Shown: positions 1 through 9,037 of the stretch, in pieces | Layout: each line of letters begins with the position of its first letter | How positions within the stretch are numbered: position 1 is the stretch's first letter | Assembly (NCBI RefSeq): GCF_003014735.1 | Contig: NZ_PYAX01000004.1 | Coordinates: 248,001 to 312,000, forward strand | Source of the DNA: Saccharothrix carnea | Lineage (GTDB): Bacteria > Actinomycetota > Actinomycetes > Mycobacteriales > Pseudonocardiaceae | Direction of reading: 5' to 3' | Length of the DNA stretch: 64,000 bases | Notes under the pieces: generated by a model | The model's input: only the letters and a program-made list of their open reading frames with translations | The model's database searches: none | What the model was told of the DNA's origin: nothing | Translations under genes and position numbers: made by a program

Positions 1-446
1 GGTCGTACCTGTACTGGGGCAACGGCACCGCCTACGTCGTCCCGCTCAACGCCGACATGACCTCGTTCGACCCCGCCAAGGTCCGCGACATCACCCCCAC
101 GGGCTACCGCGAGGCGTCGTTCGTGGTCAAGCGCAACGGCACGTACTACTTCATGTGGTCGGAGAACGACACGCGGGACGAGGACTACCGGGTCGCCTAC
201 GCCACCGGCCCCTCGCCGCTCGGCCCGTGGACCAAGCGCGGTGTCGTGCTCCAGAAGCGGCTGGACCTCGGCATCAAGGGACCCGGCCACCACTCCGTGG
301 TCAAGGCGCCCACCGGCGACACCTGGCACGTCGCCTACCACCGCTTCGCCGTGCCGGCCGGCAACGGCACCAACCGGGAGGTGACCGTCGACCGCCTGAC
401 CTTCAACGCCGACGGCACCATCGCCCCGATCGTCCCCACCCCGTGA
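1..446 (+). CDS. GH43 family glycoside hydrolase, C-terminal part (5' end outside window)
   Basis: The reading frame is open from base 3 to the TGA at 444-446, so this is the last ~147 residues of a gene entering from the left. The visible part has the end of a five-bladed GH43 propeller: a YLYWGNG strand, then YREASFVVKRNGTYYFMWS, which carries the Glu expected of the GH43 general acid, and a GPGHHSV...WHVAYHRF segment seen near the end of the GH43 catalytic domain. Family members release arabinose, xylose or galactose from plant cell-wall side chains; the substrate cannot be fixed from this fragment. The next gene starts 17 bp downstream in the same direction, so the two are probably co-transcribed. 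The ATG at 57 is internal, because homologous sequence continues upstream of it. Confidence 0.85.
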   Translation, partial: SYLYWGNGTAYVVPLNADMTSFDPAKVRDITPTGYREASFVVKRNGTYYFMWSENDTRDEDYRVAYATGPSPLGPWTKRGVVLQKRLDLGIKGPGHHSVVKAPTGDTWHVAYHRFAVPAGNGTNREVTVDRLTFNADGTIAPIVPTP

Positions 447-462
447 TCAAAGGAGATCACCC

Positions 463-1914
463 GTGTCACGAGTCCTGACGAGGGTCGGCGCGCTGGTCGC
501 CGCCGTGGTCCTGATGTTCACGTCGTGGTCGGTGGCGACCGAGCGGCGGGCCGAGGCGCTCGACCCGTTCACCGGCTACCTGATGGCGCACTTCACCGGC
601 GAGCACTCCACCGGCGAGCAGATCTACCTCGCGCACAGCCGTGACGGCCTGCGCTGGACCGACCTGAACAACGGCGCGCCCGTGCTGCTGTCCACCGTGG
701 GTACGCGCGGTGTGCGCGACCCGGCGCTGGTCCGCTCCCCCGCGGGCGACCGGTACTGGATCATCGCCACCGACCTGCGCATCGCGAACGGCACCTCGTG
801 GTCCGACGCGGCGAACAACGGCAGCAAGTCGCTGGTCGTCTGGGAGTCCACCGACCTGGTCACCTGGTCGGCACCGCGCCTGCTCAACGTCGCGGGCGCG
901 ATCTCAGGCGCGGGCAACGCCTGGGCGCCGGAGGCGATCTACGACCCGTCGTCCGGTGACTACGTCGTCTACTGGGCGACGAACGCGACGCTGAACGGCG
1001 TGAAGAAGCACCGGATCTACTACGTGCGCACGCGTGACTTCCGCTCGGTCACCTCGCCGGTGCTCTACATCGACCGCGGCCAGGGTCAGGGCATCATCGA
1101 CACCCAGATCATCGAGTCGCCGAGCGGTGTGGGCGGCTACCGCTACTACCGGGCCTCCGCGGACGGCCACATCACCGTCGAGGGCAGCAACTCCGTCCTC
1201 GGCTCGTGGACCACCATCGGCAACCTGTCGCACATGGGCATCTCCAACGGCACCGGCGGCGGCAACGTGGTCGAGGGTCCGATGTGGATGCAGTTCAACG
1301 GCCGCACCGAGTGGGCCCTGTGGCTGGACCAGTACGCCACCGGCCGCGGCTACATGCCGATCACGTCGACCAACCTCGGCAGCACCCGCAACTTCACCAC
1401 CCGCACCGACTACGCGCTGGGCAGCACCCGCAAGCGGCACGGCTCGATCCTCAACCTCACCGCCGCCGAGGAGAGCCGCGTGCTGGCCAAGTGGGGCACC
1501 TCCACCCCGGTCAACCGGATCCAGTCCTACAACTTCCAGGACCGCTACGTGCGCCACGCCGACTTCGACGTGCGCATCGACCCGAACGTCAGCCCGGCGC
1601 AGGACGCGCAGTTCCGCGTCATGCCCGGTCTCGCGGGCACCGGCACCGTGTCGTTCCAGTCGGTCAACTACCCCGGCTACTACCTGCGGCACAGCAACTA
1701 CGACTTCGTCCTCGCCGCCGACGACGGTTCCGCGACGTTCCGGGCCGACGCGACGTTCCGCCAGGTCGCGGGCCTCGCCAACTCGTCGTGGTCGTCGTTC
1801 CAGTCGTACAACCACACCGACCGGTACCTCCGGCACTACGCCTACCAGCTCCGGCTCGACCCGATCACCGACGCGACGGGCCGCGCGGACGCCACGTTCC
1901 GGCTGACCGGCTGA
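463..1914 (+). CDS. Secreted GH43-type arabinofuranosidase with C-terminal AbfB (CBM42) domain
   Basis: 483 aa from a GTG start with a strong AAAGGAG site at 449-455. The N-terminus (arginines, then a hydrophobic run to about residue 32 ending RRAEA) looks like a signal peptide. The catalytic part (about 35-345) shows GH43 propeller motifs: GVRDPALV with the catalytic-base Asp region, NAWAPEAIYDP, and VVEGPMWMQF with a candidate general acid Glu. Residues about 350-483 form an AbfB beta-trefoil, seen as three repeats of the type IQSYNFQDRYVRHADFDVRI, the arabinofuranose-binding module CBM42. This architecture matches actinobacterial exo-1,5-alpha-L-arabinofuranosidases; that substrate is inferred from family knowledge. 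It likely trims arabinan or arabinogalactan outside the cell. A bidirectional terminator follows. Confidence 0.87.
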   Translation: MSRVLTRVGALVAAVVLMFTSWSVATERRAEALDPFTGYLMAHFTGEHSTGEQIYLAHSRDGLRWTDLNNGAPVLLSTVGTRGVRDPALVRSPAGDRYWIIATDLRIANGTSWSDAANNGSKSLVVWESTDLVTWSAPRLLNVAGAISGAGNAWAPEAIYDPSSGDYVVYWATNATLNGVKKHRIYYVRTRDFRSVTSPVLYIDRGQGQGIIDTQIIESPSGVGGYRYYRASADGHITVEGSNSVLGSWTTIGNLSHMGISNGTGGGNVVEGPMWMQFNGRTEWALWLDQYATGRGYMPITSTNLGSTRNFTTRTDYALGSTRKRHGSILNLTAAEESRVLAKWGTSTPVNRIQSYNFQDRYVRHADFDVRIDPNVSPAQDAQFRVMPGLAGTGTVSFQSVNYPGYYLRHSNYDFVLAADDGSATFRADATFRQVAGLANSSWSSFQSYNHTDRYLRHYAYQLRLDPITDATGRADATFRLTG

Positions 1915-1921
1915 ACCGGCA

Positions 1922-1955
1922 GGGGGTGGGCGCTCGGGCGCGGGCGCCCACCCCC
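1922..1955. terminator. Bidirectional hairpin terminator between convergent genes
   Basis: A perfect 12-bp GC stem (GGGGGTGGGCGC at 1922-1933 pairing with GCGCCCACCCCC at 1944-1955) with a 10-nt loop lies in the 47 bp between the GH43 gene (+) and the GH88 gene (-). There is no U-tract, as is common in actinobacteria. Its position between convergent stops supports a shared terminator. Confidence 0.7.
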
Positions 1956-1961
1956 GTCAGC

Positions 1962-3146
1962 TCACCAGTAGCTGCGCCAGTCGGCGCGCAGCCGGCGGCT
2001 CAGGGCTTCCAGGTAGAAGTAGTCGCCCCACAGGTTCCCCTCGTCCACGCCGACGTTCTTGGGCATGTCGTAGACCCCGTGCCGCAGCAGCGAGGTGGAC
2101 GTGGTGTCGTGCGCGGTGGAGTAGGTGGTGGCCAGGCTGGTCAGGATGGCGTCGGCCTCGGTGCGGTAGCGCAGGGCCACGTCCTGGTCGTCCACGTGGT
2201 CGGCGATCTCGTACAGGCCGCACACGGCGATGGCGGCGGCCGAGGAGTCGCGTTCCTGCCCGCTGCCGTCGGTGAACACCAGGTCCCAGTACGCGACCCG
2301 GTCGGCAGGCAGGCGGGTGAGGAAGTAGTCGGCGCAGCGGCGGGCCGCGTCGAGGAACGACGGTTCGCGCACGTGCCGGTAGCCCAGGGCGAAGCCGTAC
2401 ATGCCCCACGCCTGCCCGCGTGCCCAGCAGGAGCCGTCCTGGTGGCCCTGCTCGGTCGCGCCGCGCAGCGGTTCGCCGGTGTCGACGTCCCAGTAGAAGG
2501 TGTGGAACGTGGTGCCGTCCGGGCGGAGGATGTGCCGTCGCAGCTGCTCGGTGTGGCGGATGGCGGCGTCGCGGTACGCCCGCGCGCCGGTCGTCCCGGC
2601 CGCCCAGTACAGCAGCGGCACGTTCATCAGGCTGTCGATGATCGTGCGGCCGCGCTGGACCGGGTCGGTCAGGTCGCCCCAGGCCTGCAGGATGCCCGCC
2701 GGTTCCAGGAACCGGACCATCAGGTGGTCGGCGGCGGCCAGCGCGGCGTCACGGGCCCGCTCGTCGCCGACCAGCCGCCACGGCGTCACGCACGACAGGG
2801 TGTAGAGGAAGCCGAGGTCGTGGGTGTCCAGGTCGACGCCTCGCGTGACGCGGTCGGCGAAGCTGTCGACCTGGTGGCGCGCGGCGCGCAGCACGGCGTC
2901 GTCGCCGGTGCCCTCCCAGGCCAGCCACAGCATCCCCGGCCAGAAGCCGGTGGTCCAGCCGACGTTGGCGCCTTCCGGTTGCCCGTCGCGGGCGCTGCGC
3001 GGCCGGTAGGCACCACCGGTGGTGGTGTCGTCCGGGTACCAGGCGGTGAAGTCGGCGATGTTGCCGCGAACGGTCGCCACGGCGGCGTCCCAGGCCACGG
3101 CCAGGTGGTCGGTGGTCGGTGCGGCGCGGTCTGCTTCCGCGGACAT
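1962..3146 (-). CDS. GH88 unsaturated glucuronyl hydrolase
   Basis: 394 aa with no signal peptide, so cytoplasmic. GH88 enzymes hydrolyse the 4,5-unsaturated uronic acid left at the non-reducing end after a polysaccharide lyase cut, giving 4-deoxy-5-hexosulose uronate. The sequence carries family landmarks in order: TTGFWPGMLWLAWE, THDLGFLYTLS with the first active-site Asp, RTIIDSLMNVPLLYWA with the second, QDGSCWARGQAWGMYGFAL, and ERDSSAAAIAVCGLYEIA. The product is the substrate of KduI, whose gene lies 8 kb away, so the uronate branch of the pathway is encoded in this window. It is the last gene but one of a minus-strand cluster with an ABC importer, DUF624 and DUF2264 genes. The ATG at 3146 is preceded by a CCTGAGGGAGAACC ribosome-binding region. 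Confidence 0.9.
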   Translation of the reverse strand: MSAEADRAAPTTDHLAVAWDAAVATVRGNIADFTAWYPDDTTTGGAYRPRSARDGQPEGANVGWTTGFWPGMLWLAWEGTGDDAVLRAARHQVDSFADRVTRGVDLDTHDLGFLYTLSCVTPWRLVGDERARDAALAAADHLMVRFLEPAGILQAWGDLTDPVQRGRTIIDSLMNVPLLYWAAGTTGARAYRDAAIRHTEQLRRHILRPDGTTFHTFYWDVDTGEPLRGATEQGHQDGSCWARGQAWGMYGFALGYRHVREPSFLDAARRCADYFLTRLPADRVAYWDLVFTDGSGQERDSSAAAIAVCGLYEIADHVDDQDVALRYRTEADAILTSLATTYSTAHDTTSTSLLRHGVYDMPKNVGVDEGNLWGDYFYLEALSRRLRADWRSYW

Positions 3147-3186
3147 GGTTCTCCCTCAGGACGGGTGACGGAACGGCGATCTCGGC

Positions 3187-3846
3187 TCAACGCGCCGCGA
3201 GCTCTGGCTCCTCGACGGCGCGGACTCCTCGCAAGGTCGCGCGGTTGCCCACCCACACGACGTACAGGGCCGGGCCGGTGAGCAGCCCGAGCGCGGGCAC
3301 GGGCAGCGCTCCCACCGCCGCGGCGAACACCCACAGCACCGCGAGCGACACCACGCTGAAGTGCGCGCGGCGCAGCGCCAGGAACAGGCAGGCACGGGCG
3401 AGCCGCTGAACGGGCACATCCGGCCGTTCGACCACGGCCGTGAGCGTCACCAACGCGGTCACGACGGTGAGCAGGGCGAGCACGGCCAGCACCGGGATGG
3501 CGACCGCCCCGACCGGGCTCCCCCAGGCCGCGCGGACGTCGACGGCCAGCACGACCAGCACGCCCGACGCCACACCGGCGACCACCGCCGCCCGGCGACC
3601 GTGCGACCACCACCCCCGCGCGAACCCCCGCACGACGTCGGACGTCCCGGAGCCGAACACGGCGTGGGCGGCGGCGACGGCAGGACCCAGGAACGGCGCG
3701 GTCGGCACCAGCAGCGGCCAGGAGGAGGCGACCGGGGTGAACAGCAGCACGGCCAGGAACGGCGCGCTCGCGGCGGCGACCAGCACGCTGGTGGCCAGCA
3801 GGGCGTAGGCGGTGGCGAACACCCGCGAGTAGGTCTCGTACTTCAC
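3187..3846 (-). CDS. DUF624 (YesL-like) membrane protein
   Basis: 219 aa from a GTG at 3846, five bases after the stop of the upstream permease gene. Strongly hydrophobic, with about five or six membrane segments separated by Arg-rich loops (for example ARGWWSHGRR and RALRRAH-like turns). DUF624/YesL proteins are found in operons for uptake of plant polysaccharide fragments next to MalF/MalG-type permeases, as here; their biochemical role is unknown. An accessory role in the transporter encoded just upstream is inferred from co-localisation. The start is not certain because no strong ribosome-binding site is visible; translational coupling to the permease gene is likely. Confidence 0.7.
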   Translation of the reverse strand: MKYETYSRVFATAYALLATSVLVAAASAPFLAVLLFTPVASSWPLLVPTAPFLGPAVAAAHAVFGSGTSDVVRGFARGWWSHGRRAAVVAGVASGVLVVLAVDVRAAWGSPVGAVAIPVLAVLALLTVVTALVTLTAVVERPDVPVQRLARACLFLALRRAHFSVVSLAVLWVFAAAVGALPVPALGLLTGPALYVVWVGNRATLRGVRAVEEPELAAR

Positions 3847-3851
3847 CGTCG

Positions 3852-4754
3852 TCAGCCCTTCATCCCGCTGGTGGCGATGCCCTGGACGAAGTACTTCTGG
3901 CCGAGCAGGAACACCACCGCGATGGGCAGCACGGACAGCACCGAGCCGGTCATGATCAGGGCGTGCTCGGCGTTGTACTCGCTGACGAACGACTTGAGCC
4001 CGAGCTGGATCGTCCACAGGTCGGGGTCGCGCAGGTAGATCAGCGGCCCGAGGTAGTCGTTCCAGGTGGTGACGAAGGTGAGCAGCGCCAGGCTGGCCAG
4101 GGCGGGCACGGACAGCGGCAGCATGATGCGGAAGTAGATGCCGTACTCGCTCAGGCCGTCGACCCGGGCGGCTTCGCACAGCTCGTCGGGGATGGTGGCG
4201 TAGTACTGGCGCATCAGGAACACCCCGAAGGCGCCGAACGCCTGCAACGCGATGATGGCCCACGGCGTGTTGGTCAGGCCGGCCTCGGACATCATGATGA
4301 ACTGCGGGATCATGTAGGCCTGCCACGGCACCGCGATCGTGCCGATGTAGAGCAGGAAGAGCAGGTTGCGGCCGGGGAAGCGGGTCTTGGCGAACCCGTA
4401 GGCGGCGAAGCTGCCGGTGAACAGCTGGAGCACGGTGACGACCACCGACAGGAACACGGTGTTCTTCAGCCACACCAGCATGTCCGAGATGCGCCAGATC
4501 TCGGCGTAGTTGCCCCACTGCGGCGAGTCGGGGAACCAGGTCACCGGGATCGAGAAGACGCCGCTGTTGGTCTTCAACGACGACGAGACCATCCAGAAGA
4601 ACGGCAGCAGCAACCCGACCGCCGCCACCACGAGCACGGCGTAGCCCAGCACCTTGCCGAGGGACAGGCCGCGGCGGCGCTCGGGCGAGTCGGTGGGCCT
4701 GGGTTCGACCGGGCCGGGGGTGACGAGGTCGGTCAGCGTGTGCGGCGCGGCCAT
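3852..4754 (-). CDS. Carbohydrate ABC transporter permease, MalG type
   Basis: 300 aa; the ATG at 4754 overlaps the upstream permease stop by one base (TGATG). Six membrane helices, and the cytoplasmic EAA loop ELCEAARVDGLSEYGIYFRIMLP at about residues 195-217, which docks the ATPase. The C-terminal FVQGIATSGMKG tail is typical of the CUT1 (MalG/UgpE) branch of sugar importers. It forms the channel with the MalF-type protein encoded next to it. No ATPase gene is present in the cluster; actinobacterial CUT1 systems commonly share an MsiK-type ATPase encoded elsewhere. The substrate is inferred from the neighbours to be a uronate-containing arabinogalactan oligosaccharide. Confidence 0.9.
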   Translation of the reverse strand: MAAPHTLTDLVTPGPVEPRPTDSPERRRGLSLGKVLGYAVLVVAAVGLLLPFFWMVSSSLKTNSGVFSIPVTWFPDSPQWGNYAEIWRISDMLVWLKNTVFLSVVVTVLQLFTGSFAAYGFAKTRFPGRNLLFLLYIGTIAVPWQAYMIPQFIMMSEAGLTNTPWAIIALQAFGAFGVFLMRQYYATIPDELCEAARVDGLSEYGIYFRIMLPLSVPALASLALLTFVTTWNDYLGPLIYLRDPDLWTIQLGLKSFVSEYNAEHALIMTGSVLSVLPIAVVFLLGQKYFVQGIATSGMKG

Positions 4755-5680
4755 CAGGCGTTCCTCCTGCGGTTGACGGCGAACTGCACGACCGTGACCA
4801 CCATGCAGAGCGCGAACAGCACGACGGAGATGGCGGAGGCGTAGCCGAACCGGTTCTCCACCAGGCCCTTCTGGTAGATGTACTGGGACAGCACCAGGGT
4901 GGACTGGCCGGGGCCGCCGTTGGTCATCACCAGGATCAGGTCGAAGACCTTGAAGCTGCCGATGGTGAGCATGACCGTGACGAAGAACGTGGTGGGGCGC
5001 AGGCACGGCAGGGTGACGTTGCGGAAGCGCTGCCAGGCGCTCGCGCCGTCGATGCGGGCGGCCTCGTGCAGCTCCGGTGGCACGGTCTGCAACCCGGCCA
5101 GGAACAGCAGCATGTAGTAGCCCATCTCGCGCCAGACGCCGACGATGATGACGGCGGGCATGGCCCAGTCCGACGAGGCGGTCCAGCCGGGCGGGTCGTC
5201 CACCCCGAACAGGCCCAGGACCTGGTTGACCGGTCCGGCGTCGCGGCTGAACAGCAGGTTCCACGCGATGGCGATCGCCACGATCGAGGTGATGTAGGGG
5301 AAGAACGCGGCGGTGCGGAAGAACGCCACGCCGCGCAGCTTCCGGTTGAGCAGCAGGGCCAGGCCGAGCGACACGGCGAGCGTGAGCGGGATGTGGAACG
5401 CCGAGTAGTACAGGGTGTTGAGCAGCGCGGTGTGGAAGCTCGCGTCCTTGAGCAGGCGGGTGAAGTTGTCCAGCCCGATCCACTTGGCGGTGCCGAAGAC
5501 GTTCCAGTTGGTGAAGGAGATGTAGAACAGCGCGACGACCGGGCCCAGGGTGAGCAGGCCGAAGCCGAGGAAGTTCGGCAGGACGAACGACACGCCCTGC
5601 AGTGACCGGAGTGCTCGGTGCCCCCGCTTCGTGCGACCCGCCCCGGTGCGTGGCGGACCGCCGGCCGTCGTGGTGCTCAT
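4754..5680 (-). CDS. Carbohydrate ABC transporter permease, MalF/UgpA type
   Basis: 308 aa from the ATG at 5680. It has a short cytoplasmic Arg/Lys-rich N-terminus followed by six membrane helices, and the EAA loop ELHEAARIDGASAWQRFRNV near residues 205-222. Sequence such as GYYMLLFLAGLQTVPPELHEAA and FDLILVMTNGGPGQSTLVLS is characteristic of CUT1 inner-membrane subunits. It pairs with the MalG-type protein encoded by the overlapping downstream gene and takes substrate from the lipoprotein encoded 64 bp upstream. An earlier in-frame start exists only if Arg/Pro-rich sequence with no family similarity is included, so the ATG at 5680 is preferred. Confidence 0.9.
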   Translation of the reverse strand: MSTTTAGGPPRTGAGRTKRGHRALRSLQGVSFVLPNFLGFGLLTLGPVVALFYISFTNWNVFGTAKWIGLDNFTRLLKDASFHTALLNTLYYSAFHIPLTLAVSLGLALLLNRKLRGVAFFRTAAFFPYITSIVAIAIAWNLLFSRDAGPVNQVLGLFGVDDPPGWTASSDWAMPAVIIVGVWREMGYYMLLFLAGLQTVPPELHEAARIDGASAWQRFRNVTLPCLRPTTFFVTVMLTIGSFKVFDLILVMTNGGPGQSTLVLSQYIYQKGLVENRFGYASAISVVLFALCMVVTVVQFAVNRRRNA

Positions 5681-5744
5681 CGGCTCTGTGTGCTCCTGCG
5701 TTGGTGGATGGCGCGGGCCCGGCGGCCGGGCCCGCGCCGGGTCG

Positions 5745-7049
5745 TCACTTGGATTCCAGGACCTCGCTGCGCGCCCGTTCGCCCGCTTGGCGCAGGGCGT
5801 CGTCCACCGGCGTGCTCTCCGACATGATCGCCGAGTGGGTCTCCTGCAGGATGTTCTGCAACGCGGCGGTCTGCGGCGAGACGGGGTTCTCCGCGCGGGT
5901 GTCGTGCGTGGTGAAGGCGAACTTCGACAGCTCGTCACCCGGCACGCCCTCGACCCCGAAGTACGCCTTGACCACGGGTTCGGTGAGCGTCGCGGGCGTG
6001 ATGCCGATGGACGCCAGCGCGGTGGCGGCGCCCTCGCCGGCGGCGAAGGTCAGGAACTTCTTGGCGGCGGCGACCTTGCCCTCGTCGATGGCCGCGTTGA
6101 TGCCGATGCCGGTGGGGTCGCCGAACGTGACCGGCTTGTCCTTGGCGCCCGCGTCGGTCTGCGGCGCCGGGGCGAAGCCCCACTGGAACGCCTGCGCGTC
6201 GCCCTTCTTCTGCTGCGCGATGAGGGTGGCGACGTACCAGCTGCCCATGAGCATCATGGCCGCTTGCTGGGTGCCGAACTGGGCCTGGTACTGGAGGGTG
6301 TTCGTGGTGGCCGTGCCGTAGTCGACCTGCGCACCGGCCTTCTGCTGCTCCAGCGCGCGCTTGTAGTAGGGCGCGAGGTAGCCGTAGTCGCCGCTGCCGA
6401 GGTCGGCGCCCGAGGTCTGGGCCAGCGCCAGGCCCTGCACGGTGGACTGCCAGGTGTGCTGGTAGGCGGCCTTGGCCGGGGAACCGGCGGCCTTCAGGGC
6501 CGCCGTCAGGTCGGCCGAAGCCTTCTCGTACTCCGCCCAGGTCCACGTCTCGCTGGGCGGCGTCACGCCCGCCGCGGTGAAGAGGTCCTTGTTGTAGTAG
6601 AGGTACCAGGAGTCCTGGCGGTACGGCACGGCGTAGGTCACACCGTCCACTTTGTAGTTGCCGAGGCCGTTGACGTCGTTCCCGAGCCCGCCGGCGACGT
6701 CGGAGACGTCCAGCAGCTGCTCGCCGCTCTGGTAGGTGATGAAGTTCTTGAGGTTCTTCAGCACGTACAGGTCGGGCGCGCTGCCGGCGGCCAGGTCCGC
6801 GGTCAGCTGGGTGTCGTAGTTGGCGGCGTCGTACTCCTTGAACTCGACCTTCACCTCCGGGTTTTGCGCCTGGAACGCCTCGGCGAGCTTCTGGAACTCG
6901 GGCGTGGTCTTCAGGCTCCAGGCGCTCATCGTCAGGGTGACCGGGCCGCCGCTGTCGGCGGGTTCGTCGGCGCCGCAGGCGGTGGCGGTGAGCGTGAGGG
7001 CGGTGACGGCGGCCGCGATGGCGGTCCACCGGGGATGGCGGTGTCGCAT
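5745..7049 (-). CDS. ABC sugar-binding lipoprotein
   Basis: 434 aa. The N-terminus (basic residues, AAAVTALTLTATAC-GAD) has a lipobox with Cys25 as the lipidated residue, so the protein is anchored outside the membrane. The rest fits family 1 extracellular solute-binding proteins: FQAQNPEVKVEFKEYDAANYDTQL, GSAPDLYVLKN, YAVPYRQDSWYLYYNKDLF and a C-terminal segment rich in helices. It is the first gene of the importer set (binding protein, MalF, MalG, DUF624, then GH88). It likely captures oligosaccharides released by the secreted enzymes. The 59 bp between it and the DUF2264 gene suggest one transcript from upstream of 9037. Confidence 0.9.
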   Translation of the reverse strand: MRHRHPRWTAIAAAVTALTLTATACGADEPADSGGPVTLTMSAWSLKTTPEFQKLAEAFQAQNPEVKVEFKEYDAANYDTQLTADLAAGSAPDLYVLKNLKNFITYQSGEQLLDVSDVAGGLGNDVNGLGNYKVDGVTYAVPYRQDSWYLYYNKDLFTAAGVTPPSETWTWAEYEKASADLTAALKAAGSPAKAAYQHTWQSTVQGLALAQTSGADLGSGDYGYLAPYYKRALEQQKAGAQVDYGTATTNTLQYQAQFGTQQAAMMLMGSWYVATLIAQQKKGDAQAFQWGFAPAPQTDAGAKDKPVTFGDPTGIGINAAIDEGKVAAAKKFLTFAAGEGAATALASIGITPATLTEPVVKAYFGVEGVPGDELSKFAFTTHDTRAENPVSPQTAALQNILQETHSAIMSESTPVDDALRQAGERARSEVLESK

Positions 7050-7108
7050 GGTCCTTCACTTCCTGGTCGAGCCACGGGGAGGACGGGGGGTGCGGGCGGG
7101 CCCGCCGG

Positions 7109-9037
7109 TCAGGACAGCGCGACGCGGGTCCGCGCGCCGTCGGGCCACCGGGTGGTGACCCAGGTCGTCGGCCCGTCGAGGTCGAGCCGGACCTCGGGCT
7201 CGGCGGACCGGGCCGCGGTGTCACGGGCCAGTTCCAGCAGGGCGGCGGACCACTCGCCGGGTACGACGGACAACTGCGCCCACGGGACCGCGGCGACCGG
7301 TCCCAGCGGGCCGGCGTCCTCGTGCCGGGACACACCCGAGCCGGTGGTCTGTCCCAAGAGGACGGTGAGCTTCGACCGCGTGCCGTCGTCTGCTTGGACG
7401 CACGGTCCTTCGGTGGGGACGACGTCGGCGCCCGCGACGGCCCACCCGCACAGCCTCAGAGCCGTGGGCGGGTGGTCCTCGGTGACGGCGTCCACCCGGA
7501 CCAGGCGGACCTCCCACGGACCGCGCACCAGCGAGTGCACCGCGACGGTCCCGGCGTCGTGGTGGCGGCCCGTCCAGCCCGAGCCGTGGTGCTGTTGCGC
7601 CTCGTCGGGCTCCAGCCACCGCACGGGACCGGACGAGAACCCGAGGCCCACGGTGACGCCGTCGACGTCGACCACTTCGGTGACGCCGACGTCCATGCCT
7701 GACCGGTGGGACGTCCGACCTTCGGCGTCGACCAGCACGACGGCTTGGTCGTGCGGGTTCGCCCAGCTGTCGTGGTCCAGCAAGGGGCTGGTGGCGGTTG
7801 AGTAGCCGTAGCGCGCGTAGAGCGGGGAGTCGCCCTTGGTGTCACCGGTGACCGCGTGGTCGGTGCCGTGGTTGACGACCCGCACCACGCCGTCCGCGGC
7901 CGTGCCGCCGACCAACCAGCCCGGCGCCCTGACCGCGCGCACGTAGTCGCCTCGCTCGACCGGCAGCGGCAGCTCGTCCGCCGTCCACACGGGGTGGTCC
8001 GCGGGCAGGGTCAGCCCGAGCATGCCCTTCACCGCCCAGTACGGCGAGCCGGGGCCCGAGTACGCCTGCTTGATCGCGGGCCACCGGCCGTGCCACCCGA
8101 GCGACAGCAGACCCCGCTCGTCCAACGCACCGCGGTCCACGAAGTGGCGCACCACGCCGGTCGCGGCACGGCGCAGGACCCCGGGCGGCGTGGACGGGAC
8201 CTCGGCCAGGACACCGGCCCAGAACGGCGCCGCGGCGGCGAACCGGTAGGTCAGGCTGCGGCCCTGCACCAGCGGTGAGCCGTCCGCGCCGACCAGGTGC
8301 ACGGCGTCGAGCAGGTAGCGGTCCAGCAACGCCGTGTCCCGTTCGCGGCGGGCCTCCGCGAAGCCCGCCGCGCCCGGCATCCGCGACCACAGCAGCGGGT
8401 AGACGTGCAGCGCCCAGCCGACGTAGTGGTCGAACGCCCGCTCGTGGCCGTCCGCCATCCAGCCGTCCTCGCGCAGGAAGCCGTCGTGGGTGGCGAGGTC
8501 CTCGGCCACGTCGTCTGCCGACCAGGGACCGCCGACCGACCGCAGGAACGCCTGCACGACCAGCCGGAACCACACCCAGTTGATGCGCGGGTAGGTCGGG
8601 TCGCCCACCGCGGGCGCGAGGTAGGCGACGACCCGGTCCTGGACGGCCGGGTCGAGCCGGTCCCACAGCCACGGGCGGGTCAGGTCGAGGGCCAGCGCCA
8701 GCGAGGCGGCTTCGACCTTGGCCTGCGGGTGCTCGTCCAAACGCACCCAGCGCTCCGGCGAGGTCGGGTCGGTGCCCGCCGCGATGCCCTCGGCGTAGAA
8801 CTGGGCCACGTTGTCCGGGTCGGCTCCGCGTTCACCGGCGATGCGGAAGCCCGCGAGCAGGAACGTGCGGGCGAAGCCCTCCAGGCCGTCCACCTCGGTG
8901 CCGTACCCGCCGACCGGGCCCGGCAGCGTGATCCGCGCGTGCCTCGGCGAGGCGAACGGGCGCACCGACCGCAGCATGGCGTCGGCCGTGCCCGCCCAGT
9001 CGGCGCGGGACCACCCGGTCCGTGTGGCTGCCCTCAT
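7109..9037 (-). CDS. DUF2264 family protein, candidate beta-glucuronidase-like enzyme
   Basis: 642 aa with no signal peptide. The N-terminal half (about 1-370) is a helical DUF2264 domain, expected to be an (alpha/alpha)6 barrel: GGYGTEVDGLEGFARTFLLA, YPRINWVWFRLVVQAFLR, DGHERAFDHYVGWALHVYPLLW. The C-terminal half is beta-rich, like the heparinase/lyase-associated sandwich. DUF2264 proteins occur in pectin and arabinogalactan loci; I recall that the GH154 beta-glucuronidases contain this domain, which would suit removal of side-chain GlcA here, but I cannot confirm that assignment. It is the first gene of the minus-strand cluster, divergent from a regulator gene, so the operon promoter lies in 9038-9289. 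Confidence 0.7.
   Translation of the reverse strand: MRAATRTGWSRADWAGTADAMLRSVRPFASPRHARITLPGPVGGYGTEVDGLEGFARTFLLAGFRIAGERGADPDNVAQFYAEGIAAGTDPTSPERWVRLDEHPQAKVEAASLALALDLTRPWLWDRLDPAVQDRVVAYLAPAVGDPTYPRINWVWFRLVVQAFLRSVGGPWSADDVAEDLATHDGFLREDGWMADGHERAFDHYVGWALHVYPLLWSRMPGAAGFAEARRERDTALLDRYLLDAVHLVGADGSPLVQGRSLTYRFAAAAPFWAGVLAEVPSTPPGVLRRAATGVVRHFVDRGALDERGLLSLGWHGRWPAIKQAYSGPGSPYWAVKGMLGLTLPADHPVWTADELPLPVERGDYVRAVRAPGWLVGGTAADGVVRVVNHGTDHAVTGDTKGDSPLYARYGYSTATSPLLDHDSWANPHDQAVVLVDAEGRTSHRSGMDVGVTEVVDVDGVTVGLGFSSGPVRWLEPDEAQQHHGSGWTGRHHDAGTVAVHSLVRGPWEVRLVRVDAVTEDHPPTALRLCGWAVAGADVVPTEGPCVQADDGTRSKLTVLLGQTTGSGVSRHEDAGPLGPVAAVPWAQLSVVPGEWSAALLELARDTAARSAEPEVRLDLDGPTTWVTTRWPDGARTRVALS

Noticed and set aside
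1206..3281. A plus-strand open frame of about 690 codons across the GH43 end and the GH88 gene
   Set aside because: Crosses a strong terminator and is antisense to GH88; composition shadow.
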